The position numbers were made by a program, and so were the translations under genes. From Epiperipatus broadwayi (lineage: Eukaryota; Onychophora; Udeonychophora; Euonychophora; Peripatidae), in the NCBI GenBank assembly GCA_028023455.1, contig JAQFVV010000027.1, positions 10,785,845 to 10,849,844 on the forward strand: a DNA stretch of 64,000 bases, in the 5' to 3' direction. Below the pieces are notes generated by a model, which searched no databases, had not been told where the DNA came from, and saw only the letters and a list, made by a program, of their open reading frames with translations. The first letter of the stretch is position 1; each line of letters begins with the position of its first letter. Positions 46,330-57,460 of the stretch are shown here, one piece after another.

Positions 46330-47590
46330 ATTTCAGTTAGTGTTAACAGTAACTTTCTTTTCATATATATATATATTGAACCATTTATATATATATGGTT
46401 CAAGTATGTTGGCATTGAGTAAAAGTTAAAACAAGTAAAATTTTAAAAAATCATTAATGGATATAATTTAGTTTTTTTTTTATTAGTTAGTATAATTTTT
46501 TATACATACAATGAAAGCTATTTGTGTTTAAAATTATCTATTTTATTAAAGTAACATTAATATTAGAAGGAATGTAAGCACATACAGATTACAATCAGAG
46601 TAAAAACCTTATAAAAGATAATTAAAGATGGCTGAAATAATTTAGAATAAAAGTCTTTGTAACTAAAAAATAATACAGAATGTTCAAGATTATAGACTGA
46701 TAATAAAACACATGATAAAATGTGCAGAAATTTCAAAATGGTCATCAGTATCAAAGAAGCAGACAAGTTTAGAATTAGTTTTTTATCTGTCTTTTGCTGG
46801 CTGTTTCTTATGGGTAGTGTTTCAAAGCCATAATCAAATGCTACTACCAGAACTACTATGATGAATCTAGTCTCCATGTGTGAGTAGAAACAGATCATTC
46901 GCTGGCACCTTCTCTCATAAAAGTCACCAAAAACTTCATCTAGCCTTGCCCTAAATATGGATTTGAGATGCGAAAAGTGTTACCAGAATGAAGGCATAAA
47001 GAATTACCACTGACTCCTTATAAAAAAAAACTTACCAGTAAGTTAATAACCATATCATAACTCATATCTATAAAAAAAAGAGATTTATTAATTGAATTTA
47101 AACAATAAATTGTTAATGTAGACAAAAAGAAAGGAGAGACATGTGTTATTTAAGACTTCAATGTGAAATATTTGAATTCAATGTTTAATGTAATTATCTG
47201 ATGATGTGTGTATGTGTTTCTTTCCAATGTTATAAAAAAATTATTATAAGTGTGTAAATGTTTAATGTGCTGTAATAAAACTTTTACTACTAATACAAAC
47301 CTTTCATTGTATGTGCTTAATTTTAGAGTTACATTCTTAATTTAGTTTATAGATGTTGTTAGTCAGTTTTAGAGAAGTGTATAAATTATCTTGCTAATAT
47401 GCTTTATTAATTAAGCCAGGGGGAATTCCTAAGTCAATTCTTATAATAAATTAATTAAGTGATGTGAAATATAATTCCTGATCTTATGGTTAAGTATTTG
47501 CTTTGTAAGTCTCTACAAAATGCTACAAGAGTTAGGAGTCTACTTATTCTGGTGCCCTCTTAAATAAATTAAACTAACTGTTCAAGCTGC
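46330..47590. other. AT-rich intron, nothing recognised
   Basis: A minus-strand 111-codon ORF at 46898-46563 is hydrophobic and without recognisable motifs. I treat it as chance. Confidence 0.4.
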
Positions 47591-47593
47591 AAG

Positions 47594-47918
47594 AAATTAT
47601 TAGGTCAAGTTAATCAGGAAGTATAGCTATTAAACAATTCAAAATACAGCAAAACTCTCCATATAGTAGTGCCATCTTATGCTAACAAGAGCAATCAATG
47701 GATGCCAGAAGGCTTGTGCATAAAATCCCTATCTAGTGCCTACTCATCCAATATCCCCAGACTAGTTTCTGGCTTGTGGCCTTCATCAGTGAGGAGCCTT
47801 GGATCTGAGAGCACTGCACCTAGATCTGATGTTTAGTGGTTTAAGTATAGCTATGTTTTAGAAATGTTCAAACTCATACATGAATGAAATATTTTTATTT
47901 TATATAGCTTGATTAACT
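47594..47918 (+). mobile_element. Fragment of the 1.38-kb LTR family, interrupted by a foldback MITE
   Basis: Reversed, 47598-47630 reads ATAGCTATACTTCCTGATTA then ACTTGACCTAAT. Segment 47855-47918 reads AAGCTATATAAA…CTAAAACATAGC. Both match the left end of the LTR at 26299 (…AAAACATAGCTATATTTCCTGATCAACTCGGCC). The MITE at 47631 splits them. Confidence 0.7.
47631..47844. mobile_element. Foldback MITE (CATACAGTA family) in an LTR fragment
   Basis: Flanked by gtatagctat at 47621-47630 and 47845-47854, a 9-10 bp target duplication confirmed by the intact LTR sequence elsewhere. It contains GCAAAACTCTCCATATAGTA, 'ctcatccaatatccccaga' and 'ggatctgagagcactgcacc', and ends GTTTAGTGGTTTAA. Confidence 0.85.
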
Positions 47919-48045
47919 AATGCAGTGCATAACTTACCCAAAATGTAAAAATGTTGCAATATATTAAATTAAACATAACCCATCGTAAATGTAAACATAA
48001 GGAGTAAATCACTCTCCCCCAGGCACTCTAAATGTTAAACAAAGA

Positions 48046-48590
48046 ATCAAGAATAGAGTGAATCCACCTATTCTTGGTAGCTCTGATCTTTATAAGCATA
48101 TCTTTGTCAACATTGCTGGTAATTCAGAGTCAAATTAATTTATTATCCAGATGGAATATGACACTTAAGAATTATTAAACTCATAATTAATTATGCAAGG
48201 TTGGAGACAGCATCTCATTTTTAATACCTTGGTTGTAATAATTAAACAAGATTTAATAAATATGTATGAGGCTTTAATCTTAGATTAAAGCCTTATATGT
48301 ATTTATGTGCTGACCATGCACTTAATAAGAATTAATATTTGCATGTAAACAAACTTTCTTTCATGTAAAATTTTCATATTAAAATCTTGTTTAATTATTA
48401 CAATCAAGGTGTTAAAAGTGTGATGTTGTCTCAGGCTTGTATAATTAATTATGAGTTTAATAACTCTTTAAGTGTCACATTTGGTTGATAAATTAATTTC
48501 ACTCTGAATTAACAACAATAATGACAAAGATATGCTTATAAACATCAGAACTACCAAGAATAGATGGATTCATTCTATTCTTGATTCTTC
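48046..48590. mobile_element. Large palindrome with ~210-bp arms
   Basis: The left arm from 48046 (gaatcaagaatagagtgaat…) is the inverted copy of the right arm ending at about 48587 (…attcattctattcttgattc). Pairing runs through 'aagcatatctttgtca', 'attcagagt.aaattaattt' and 'aaacaagattt'. The 120-bp centre has its own palindrome GGCTTTAATCTTAGATTAAA… at 48271. Arm identity is roughly 85-90%. It is either a foldback element or an inverted duplication. Confidence 0.85.
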
Positions 48591-48879
48591 CCTCTTTCAA
48601 GATAATTTTATTTGACCTATAAGTGATTACAAAAAAATAAAAATAAAAATAAAAAAATAACAAGAAATATCTAGACGAGGTTACAGGGTGGTATATACAA
48701 AGAAGAAATGATTCAAAAGTCAGTAGAATATAACCTGTGGATGCAAGGTGAATATTAATCATCTAGTCTATAACGAAATACCTTTGTTAGTAAACCCTGT
48801 TTTGGCAAGTTATGGTTGGAGGGTTTTATTAAATCTTAATAAGATATTAAGTCATAATAAATATTTTCATATAAATTAT

Positions 48880-50000
48880 TTAGGGGTTGGTTGGAGAGGT
48901 GCTGTTTAGACCAGTTGTGAATTCCCATGTTAATATGGCCAGGTATGGATCGGCCTCTCTCTTGTCTGTTTCTTGGATATTTTTAATTATGCTGAGAAAG
49001 CAGTTATTGATTTAGTTAAGCTGTAATTTTTACATATCACCTTGCCATCTGGTCAACCAGATGGCAAAGTTTATGTAGGTGGCAAGCCTGATTTCAGCGA
49101 AAATGCCTCTATTTAAAAACCCTTCAAGAGATGTTAGATCTGGACCATTATTATCAATGTGTTTTTGGAAGTTTTGTCTTAGTCCCTGCCAGACCGGACA
49201 AAGGCGAAGGATATGGTCCATATCTTCTGGGCTGGAAAGACAGAGACAACATATGGGATCTATGTGGAAGCCTCTTCTATTAAGAAATATAGCAGTGGAG
49301 AGGCTACCAAGGTTAATTTTGAGAAGAAAGTCTGTGTGTTTAGGTGCTAGTTTCAATCTACGGGCTAGTTTGCACAGTTTGTTTATGTTGATGGGGAGGT
49401 AAGTGTGTGCCTTCTGGGTATTTGAGTTGGATAGGTTGAAGGCTTCCCAATAGGTTATTTTTGAATTGAACATGGTCGCGGAAGGTACAATGTGCGTAAA
49501 AATGTATGATATCTGCATTTGTAGCCAGATGGGAGTGAACCTCTGAGGGGGCGGTCTATCAGTGGGAAGCACTTGCTCTTTGGGAAGCGGACATTGGAAG
49601 GTCCTGCAATCGGAATAAAGTTTATGGATCATATTGTAAGTTCTCTGTATTGCAAATACCTTTATTGAATGCAATCCCAGTCCATTCATGTCTCTTGGCT
49701 TTTGAAGGGTGCGCAGACTGATAAATGATTTGCGCCCACCTCTACAGAGTCGCAGACAAAGGGATTCTACTTTTTTAATGAAAGCTTCTGTTGGTTTAAA
49801 ACCCGCAAGATAATATATAATCTTGGGGAGTACGAGGGAGTTTAAGAGTGAAACCTTTCCAAATGTAGATATATATATTCTTGAGAGGCATGTTATGATG
49901 AAGTCTATTTTGTTTAGTAGTCTTCGTTGTGTTTCCATCCTCATTGCTGTAGGGGATAGTCCTTTGTTCAATATTTAGAGTGCTTTTAAGTCATAGCCTG
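48880..50000 (-). mobile_element. 5'-truncated LINE (L1/Tx1-like) C-terminus with 313-codon ORF
   Basis: The ORF 49971-49030 is intact. Residues about 40-60 read KVSLLNSLVLPKIIYYLAGF (the RT thumb). GGRKSFISL..LQKPRDMNGLGLHSI follows at about 77-103, the W…..P…GGLGL block of L1/Tx1 LINEs. Residues 190-230 form the Leu-rich linker. CCLCLSSPEDMDHILRLCP at about 240-258 is the C-terminal zinc finger (zf-RVT). The catalytic RT motifs and endonuclease would lie upstream on the minus strand but are absent: the element breaks off near 50000. The undisturbed frame implies a younger insertion than the other LINEs here. It lies 400 bp before an exon on the other strand. Confidence 0.9.
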
Positions 50001-50180
50001 GGGGAGAATAATTTACTGCCTTTGTTTATATATATATATAATAAACAATTATTGATTTTTTAGAAAACAAATTAATTCTTAAGAATCTGTTTAAAATTGA
50101 ATAATGCATCAGGACAATTTTAAAATACATTAATGTAAGTAGCGCCTTCAAATATGTAAATATTCATCTATTAAACTTAG

Positions 50181-50275
50181 TAAACAAAGGCAAAAACTCT
50201 CCATACAGTAGTGCCACCCTGTGCCTTTGTTTACAACAATTATGTGCTAGTATAGAGATGGTGATCATGTGATAT
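50181..50275. mobile_element. Short foldback MITE copy
   Basis: Contains GGCAAAAACTCTCCATACAG and 'tagtgccaccctgtgcc', followed by the outer arm ATTATGTGCTAGTATAGAGA and TGGTGATCATGTGATATT. The middle is deleted. It lies about 120 bp before the exon at 50395. Confidence 0.75.
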
Positions 50276-50394
50276 TAAAATTAGTGTGTTATTTTTAACA
50301 GTTTGGTAGAATCTGGTTATTGTTAACAGCCATTCTCTTTTTAGTACTCATTATTGTGACATTTATTATAAATACTACTATTTGTATCTTTTAG

Positions 50395-50524
50395 ATGCTT
50401 ACTGATGCTATTTTTGGAGCTCCTTGTATTGAAACAGCAAAACAGTTTTCAGGAGCAGGTATTCCCACTTACCTTTATGTACTGGACTATCATAGTAAAA
50501 ATGATTCCTATCCAGAGTGGGCAG
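50395..50524 (+). CDS. Exon of the same carboxylesterase-like gene (TD…P…A strand/helix)
   Basis: Seen: a pyrimidine tract ending cttttag, 43 codons plus one base, and a gtaaat donor. The peptide starts MLTDAIFGAPCIETAKQF and continues GIPTYLYVLDYHSKND and YPEWA. The family pattern is L.TD..F..P….A…….PTYLY.F.Y.S……PEW.GA.HG, so this matches in order, including the strand before the catalytic His. The YHSK region resembles the neuroligin YHH segment. Phase 0 in and phase 1 out agree with the neighbouring exons. The initial Met is internal and not a start. The exon sits in a cluster of foldback MITEs and lies about 400 bp right of a minus-strand LINE tail. Confidence 0.87.
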
Positions 50525-51323
50525 GTAAATCCTCTCTTTGTTTCATTTTAAATTATAATATCTAATCTTCACATAATATTTTTAAACTTCATATGTACAT
50601 TTGCTATATAATTTATGGCTTTTATATATTAACTTGTCTCCCAAGCTTGGCAGCCTTTTTGTAATTTATACAGTTTCAGGGGCATAGTAAATATTTAGAA
50701 CAAAATGGCTGACAAGAAACAGTAGTATTTATTATTTACAAGGACTGTTTTATTTTTTTATTTTTTTTAAAATTTGTTGCAAAAATTAATTTTCCAACTC
50801 TATTAATGTTATTTTGTATTAATTGTTTGAAAGATATTATATATGTAAAATTTGTATCTTTCTATATTTAAAATCTTACAGATATAATAATCCTTTTTTT
50901 TTTCTATCAGCTGTTCTTTCTTAACATCTTTATATCATTTATTTTATAAATATGTTTCTGTCAGGTTTTTTTTTTTTTATATTTGGTCAGTTGCTTAAAA
51001 AGTTATAAAAAGTTAAGTGACATTTTAGCATTTAAATGGCAGTTGAACACAATATGCATGTCATTATTCTTAATTAACTAAACTGGTTTGTTTTTTACTT
51101 TCTCCAGAAGGAAGTTAATTGAACAACCTTTGGTTTTTAATTCTAATTCTAATTTTCTCAACTGCACTGAGTTGATCTGTCAATTGAGTGTATTATCTTT
51201 AAACTTTTCTGTGCCTGGGAATCCATTATTTATTTCTAATAAATCTGATGTCACCAATGACACAATTACAATCAGAAATCTTATCTTTCTGCTGCTATTA
51301 TAAAAACAACCCACCACATACAT
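50525..51323. other. AT-rich intron after the third exon
   Basis: T-rich stretches only. No element was recognised until the MITE at 51333. Confidence 0.45.
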
Positions 51324-51332
51324 TTCAAACAA

Positions 51333-51618
51333 GCAAAACTCTCCATACAATAGTGCCACTCACTTCAAGCCAGAGTAATCAATGCATGTCAGAAGGGTTG
51401 TGCATAAAATCCCTATCTAGTGTTTACTTATCCAATATCCCCAGACTAGTTTCTAGCTTGTGGCTTTCATCAGTGAGGTGCATTGGATCTGAAAGTGCTG
51501 CACTTAGATCTTAGGATATAATGCACTGAATGGCACTATTGTATGTAGAGTTTTGCCTGTTTTAATAACAATTATGAGCAAGCATAAGAAATGGTGATCA
51601 TGTGATATTTAGTGGTTT
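51333..51618. mobile_element. Foldback MITE with 9-bp target duplication
   Basis: ttcaaacaa at 51324-51332 and 51619-51627 flanks it. It starts GCAAAACTCTCCATACAATA and ends …GATCATGTGATATTTAGTGG then TTTAC. It carries the internal 'caatatccccagactagttt' segment. Confidence 0.85.
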
Positions 51619-51947
51619 ACTTCAAACAAATGAATAAAGCTACCTAAAAAAGAGAAATGTATCACTTGACCCAAGTCATAACCTCCCATATGTCTTCATT
51701 ATCTTAATTTAATATTTATCAATAACAAATTACTATAATTTAATCTATAAGTACCAAATGTCATGCATTCCCTTGAATATAAATGACTAGTAATAATCAT
51801 AATTGTATTTATTTAATTATGATGATGTCAATTTTGTGATTGTAATATAAACATTCATCTGATCAAATCATATTGCTTGCAAATTCCTTTATCCTAAAAC
51901 TAAGAATAACAAGATATTCATAAAATAAATAACATTAAGTAGCAAGA

Positions 51948-52170
51948 ATCATCATATGACCACTATTTTCTATGTTTACATAAGTTTTTAAAACTCTGGC
52001 AAACTCTTCATACAGTAGTGCCATCCAGTGCAAGCCATAGTAATCAACGAGTGCATAAACCTATAAGTAGACACTAGATAGAAATTTATGCATAAACTTT
52101 ATTGCATCCATTGATTATTATGGCTTGCAGTGGGTGGCACTATTGTATGTAAAGTTTGCTACTGATTTAA
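51948..52170. mobile_element. Foldback MITE copy, degraded
   Basis: The outer arm 'catatgaccactattttcta' leads into GGCAAACTCTTCATACAGTA. After an internal deletion, ATTATTATGGCTTGCAGTGG and CACTATTGTATGTAAAGTTT form the facing arm. Confidence 0.75.
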
Positions 52171-52553
52171 ATATCAAGAATCCAAAATGTCAGCTGCTGG
52201 AAAAAAGTCTCCTGTCATATAGAATTGATTTTTATAAATAAGTATTCCATCTTTTAAAAATAACATTTATATTATCAGAAATTATTTTGACTCTAAGCAT
52301 AACTAGCAACTAGTCTTTCCCTCATTAAAAAATTATTAATTTTGATTTTAAAAAACACTAATTTTATAGATGATGATGATGATAAAAATTATCCCCTAAG
52401 GTGTGTGCGCCATGCAATTAACTAGTTGGCTAATAGTAATACCAGCTTTGTTTCATTTTTATTTTTCAATTATATCCTTTATATATTCCATTATTTATTT
52501 CTAGAAACATCAATTTTCATTCTATTTTCAACTCTCAATATAATTTATCAAAA

Positions 52554-52640
52554 CAAGCATTGGTGGTCCAGAGGTCAGCGGCAATTGTCCCGGGTTAGCG
52601 GGTTCACTTCCCAGCTGATGCTATGACACATGAGAAAAAA
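52554..52640 (+). mobile_element. tRNA-derived SINE copy D, internally deleted
   Basis: CAAGCATTGGTGGTCCAGAG at the start, GTTAGCGGGTTCACTTCC as B box, and CTGATGCTATGACACATGAG plus A tail. The region corresponding to the anticodon arm is shortened. Confidence 0.8.
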
Positions 52641-52861
52641 ATGATTAGTAAACAAATCACAAAGTTAATTGGGATCATTTTCTAAATTAAACTGCAGTAA
52701 ATCAGATAGGTGGATAATTAATTTTTCGATAGTAGGATACTTTAAAAATTAATTTCTTACATAGCTATGAATTTCATTTTACAATTAATAAAGAAATGAC
52801 TATTGTATAAATTCGGTACTATTTCCATTTCATAGTTTTTTCAAGCTATTTATGAAAAACA

Positions 52862-53050
52862 CCAAAGTATCACACAACTACTGTTTCTTATGCTTAAGAA
52901 ATCTATTGGATAAGGTTTGTGCATCAAAATCTCTTTCTAGTGCCTACTCATCCAATATTCATAGGCTACTTTCTAGCTTATGGCCTTCATCAGTGAAGAG
53001 GCTTGGATCAATGCACTTAGAGATCTGAAGCTAATGCAACCCTCCAGCAG
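52862..53050. mobile_element. Foldback MITE fragment
   Basis: The left outer arm 'tatcacacaactactgtttc' is followed by 'tgcctactcatccaatattc', 'ttatggccttcatcagtga' and GCAACCCTCCAGCAG, the internal part of the family. Confidence 0.7.
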
Positions 53051-53235
53051 TGACCTGTTGTCCTTTTGGTTAATTATAAAGCTTTGAGTCCAAAGTAAAA
53101 ACTCAATAATGTTTTCAATTCAAGCTCATTTGCTTGTATAGATGTACGGATCTGAACCCTGTTCAATATCTATACATTTTAATATCTTGGTTTTTAATAA
53201 TCATAGTTACCATCATCCTTTATCTAGGGTTGGTA

Positions 53236-53505
53236 TTAAACCATTAAAATATCACATAATCACCATTCCTTATGCTTACACAATCTACATTAGCACCCAG
53301 TGCGAGCCATAATAAGCTATGAATGCCTGAAGATTTGTGTATCAAAGGTTTGGGTGTAGTGTTTTCAGATATAGAGCACAAGCTAGAAACTAGTCTAGGG
53401 ATATTGGATGAGTAGGCACTAGATAGGAATTTTGATGCACAAACCTTCTACTATCCATTAATTACTGTGGCTTGCACTGGATGGTACTACTGTTTGGAGA
53501 GGTTT
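53236..53505. mobile_element. Foldback MITE copy
   Basis: Starts TAAACCATTAAAATATCACA and continues TTCCTTATGCTTACACAAT. The interior is in the opposite orientation (ctagaaactagtctagggat) relative to the 47.6-kb copy, ending GGTACTACTGTTTGGAGAGG. Confidence 0.75.
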
Positions 53506-53605
53506 ATTACTGCAATTCATAAAAGTTTAAAATACTTTGTATAAAAAAAAATTTCTGTAAATCATCACTTATGAAGTCATTTAAAACAATGTTATTTAGA
53601 TATTT

Positions 53606-53800
53606 ATTAAATCACCAAACATCACATGATCACTATTCCTTGTGCTTACACAAACTGTTTACACAGAGGCAAAACTCTACATACAGTAGTGCCACTCAGT
53701 GCAAGCCAGAGTAATCAATGGATGCAGGAAGGTTTGTGCATCCATTGATTTGGCTTGCACTGAGTGATGCTATTGTATGGAGAATTTGCATCTGTGTAGA
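53606..53800. mobile_element. Foldback MITE copy with compact hairpin core
   Basis: Outer arm CACCAAACATCACATGATCA, then GAGGCAAAACTCTACATACA and 'ctcagtgcaagccagagtaa'. The facing arm 'tttggcttgcactgagtgat' follows, then GCTATTGTATGGAGAATTTG. The core folds into one hairpin. Confidence 0.8.
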
Positions 53801-54329
53801 TATTTAATTATAGGACTATAGTTTCATTTAATTAACTGGTCTGATGGCCGGACTAACTAAAAATAAGAAAGATTTTTCAGAAAATATTTGAGTGAATTTT
53901 AAATAATAACAAAATGATATTTAATTCTAAGCTTTAATATGATTATGCTAACCAAGTTGTTGGAGCAGATAAAGTGATTGGCCAGATAACATAAACCTGC
54001 TAAATTTCATAAGAAAAAAATATATAGATTCAGAAAATTTCAAATATATCTTACTGACTAGTTTTAATAGTATGATGAGTGCAGTAGTTAGCTTAATTTG
54101 TTAACAATTTACTGTAACAAATTACTGACAAAATGATAATTAATATTTTATATAGTTATTGTCTAGTATTTGGATTTTATTTTGCATTGTTAAACTTTAC
54201 TTTTATTCCACAGACAGGAGTATTTATATCCTTTTTAAAATAAAAAGTTAAAAGAGAGGAAAGCTTTCTAAACGTCACTTCAATCTATAGCCTAGAAATG
54301 ATGAAGTGGCGTCATGCGGAAAAGTTTAC

Positions 54330-55290
54330 TATCTCTACTACAATTCATGATCTTGGAATATACATATAAAATCGTATATCTCATGATAAATAATTTTCCA
54401 GTCTATCACATTGAAAAGTGTTCATCTTTATGGCAACTTTCCACTTTTGTTTCAATAATAAGCTTTATCTATGATTATGAATCTCATCACTATGAAGGCT
54501 ATTATTCATCTTATTAGCAAAGGCAGTCTCTTGTTGTCTTTTAAGTTTTTCTAAAATAAATGCATTGGTCTTGCAGGAAGTATAGGGGATTAAATCCATT
54601 ATATGATAGCACTGCATCTTAAATGCATCTATCTTTTCTCCATTTAATTTTTTAGAGTATCCATGATTCCGTTACATAAGTGGTGATTGAAAAATGTACT
54701 ATTGCAATTTTTTTGTATATTTCCAAATCGTGTTAAACATCATAGACTACATAAAATTGAGAAATTCAAATTATTTTCCACTTCACAGTGGAGAATTCTT
54801 ATGAATATGATCTGCAAACAATTATTTGGTTTTTAATGTATTTACTTTATGACCAAACTATTTACTTTTCTCTAATACTTTTTTTAGAATATTTGTTACC
54901 TTTTTCTCAATCAATCAATACTAGTTTTTATGATATTTCTTAACTTTTTATCAGGATCCAAGATCAAAATACTCTCATCATACATCTTGCATCTTCTGCT
55001 ATTCCATAGTTCTGGCATTATAAAACATTGCGGATGATAATTTCACTATAGTCATTAAAAATAATGGGGGGAAATATATATTCTTATCTAACATCTGTCT
55101 GCATTTTAATTTTTGACAATAAAATTTATTCTACAAAATTAGATTCATAGAAATTTTGAATGAGTTGTATCAGACGCAAAAATTTCTAAAGTCCAAAAAT
55201 GTATCCCATAACCTTCTCCATTTTATTTTATCAAAAGCTTTTCTTTTGTAATCCACAAAACATATGTTGATATAAAGATTTTTACAGGTT
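54330..55290 (-). mobile_element. Decayed LINE reverse transcriptase
   Basis: Minus strand. Near 55265-55200 the frame gives ICFVDYKRKAFDKIKWRRLW (the FVDY.KAFD motif plus the helix after it). Near 55080-55030 it gives FPPIIFNDYSEIIIRN (the LSP.LFN.Y.E motif) and near 55010 GIAEDARCM. Near 54650-54550 it gives GEKIDAFKMQCYHIMDLIPY and KTNAFILEKL, matching the 'KKIEAFEMWCYRR' tail. The YADD motif is lost. Family order is preserved despite many stops. Confidence 0.72.
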
Positions 55291-55299
55291 GCAGTTATA

Positions 55300-55855
55300 A
55301 ATTATATATTTTGTGGGTTCATCTGTGGATCATTTTGATTAAGAATATACAGACATTTTGGCTTGATTACACAAGTCATCAACTGGGTGATGAAAAAATA
55401 TTATAAAGATGGTTGGAATGCTGTAAATATTGGTTTATAATAATGTTAAAGTTCTACAATAGGTATATCAAATTGAAAAAATTAAAGGTAGAAAATCTTC
55501 AGAGTAATATGTTTTTTAAAAATTCTTCCAAGTAGGAGGAAGTTTGCATGTGTCATACAATTTATTTATTTTTAGTATCCTAATGACGCATGCAAACTTC
55601 TTCCTAGTGAAACAATTTTTTAAAAACATGTTACTCTGAAGATTTTCTGAACTTTATTTTTCCAATTTATATATATATTTCAATTGTAGGAACTTTAACA
55701 TTGTTATAAACCAATATTTACATCATTTCTACAACCATCTTTATAATATTTTATTCACTATCCAGTTGATGACTTGTGGGAACAAACTGAAACATCAGTA
55801 TATTCATAATCAAATTCATACATGAATGAACCTGCAAAATATATCACTTGTATGT
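55300..55855. mobile_element. Head-to-head inverted pair of Penelope-like tails
   Basis: 55300-55585 (minus) and 55590-55855 (plus) are inverted copies: each has GCAAACTTC.TCCTA, 'ttactctgaagattttct', 'aactttaacattattataaa', 'cagttgatgacttgtg' and GATGAACC(C/T)GCAAAATATA. The last two are the tail motifs of the copies at 26.2 and 31.2 kb. Inverted terminal units are a known feature of Penelope-like elements. Confidence 0.8.
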
Positions 55856-55859
55856 ATAT

Positions 55860-57080
55860 TATAAAATTATATTCCTTATCTTTTTCAATCATATGCTGAA
55901 CTTTTAAAATATATTTTCTTGTGCATCTTCTAGGCATAAATCTTGACTACTCGTTGGATATTTCTGAAAGAATGAATGTCTTTATACATTCATTAATTAT
56001 GTTGAGCGTTACTTTATTTGTATGTAGACTGTGTTTAAGTGGATTGACTTATACATTAAGATAAAGATTCGGTAATCATTCTCTTGATCATGTTTTGATT
56101 TTCCAAATCCCTTTGATAAAATTGATGGATGATTTCATTTCTCCGATTCCATATCTTTTATGATCGCAATTCTTATTTTAACTTTGCCAAAAACTTTTTT
56201 TTTTTTTTAATTTTCTATGGATTTTTCTATTTCTGATATAATATCTTGTTCTAAATCATTTTCTTTAATTGGTCTACTGTATATCGTTCTTAACTCATAC
56301 AATTCCTTTCATATCTCAGTTACTTGTATTTGTCATAATATTTCCTTAAGAATTTTTAATTTTTATTTTTTAATTAAATGAGATATATATATCTTATCTT
56401 AATATATAATTCCGATGATTCATTTCTTTTTGCATGTTGCTGGAATTTCTAACGAATTTTGTAAAAGTTCTTATCTTTTAGCAAATAAACTGTTTTAAAA
56501 TAAATGTACTATATTTTTAAAAAAAGATAAATTAACATTAATTTCTGTACTTGTATATTTTGATCGATAAAATATAATGGTTTCATAATTGTAATAAATT
56601 TTCTAAATCTAAAAGTGTTTTAAAATGTCAGCATTTAATTTTATGATAAATATATGTTCAATGGTGTGACGACGTCATCAGATGATATCATTAAATACAT
56701 TATTAAACTGCTTTAAACCCGATATGCTAATGAAATAAATATTTCAGTTTTATAAGAAATTTTTCTTAACTATTACTTTTCTTCATCTAAGTAGAAAATA
56801 TGAAATATAATCAGTGACTGATTTTATTTAATAAAAAGGGCTTCCAAAAGCCAGTTTGAAAATTCATTTAACTTGGATATGTTTCCCTCATTTCGGATTT
56901 GATTTTTGAACTCTTTAATTTTGGGGCTAACATTTCATTATATGCTAAAGCACACACATGACTTTCACGCAGCTAGCCATTATGATTATCTTATAAGGAT
57001 AGTTGCATTGAAAATAAATATATATTAATCACTAATAATTATATACATTAGTAACAAATCAAATATATAAAAATATATTT
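55860..57080. other. AT-rich intron, nothing recognised
   Basis: No ORF over 60 codons. It may contain further LINE DNA in decayed form, but no motif is readable. Confidence 0.4.
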
Positions 57081-57084
57081 TTAT

Positions 57085-57460
57085 CAATTTATTTGGCTAG
57101 TATGGTTGTGAAACGTGGACAATGAATAATAAAATTACGAACAGATTGGAAGTCTTTGAGGTGTGGACAAAGAGAAGAATGGAAAAAGTCAGTTGGATGA
57201 ATAAAATAACAAATGAAGACGTTTTGAAAATAGTAAAGGAAAAGAAGATTGATTGAGGAAATTAGAAAGAGAAACTAGATTGAACCATATATTAAGAAGA
57301 AAATATAGTTTAATGAAAGATATTTTTGAGGGAATTGTGAGTGGAAGCAAGAAGAAGGATGGAAAAGATTGGCATTATTGGATACTATAAGAGATAGAAA
57401 GAGTTATGTGAAATTGAAGAGCTCACCAATGAAGAGAGTGGAGTGGAAAAATATATGAAT
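57085..57460 (+). mobile_element. LINE C-terminal fragment
   Basis: The + frame gives YGCETWTMNNKITNRLEVFE, then WTKRRMEKVSW and KITNEDVLKIVKEKK, the YG.ETW….I..LE.FEMW..RRM…SW….TNE.VL tail of LINE RTs. A frameshift near 57250 separates it from the 'LLDTIRDRKSYVKLKSSPM' end. It is the same clade as the minus-strand copy at 54.3-55.3 kb. Confidence 0.82.

Noticed and set aside
46563-46898. 111-codon minus-strand hydrophobic ORF
   Set aside because: Composition expected from AT-rich DNA; no domain, signal or neighbour supports a gene.
49079-49402. 107-codon + strand ORF
   Set aside because: It is the antisense shadow of the LINE ORF at 49030-49971.
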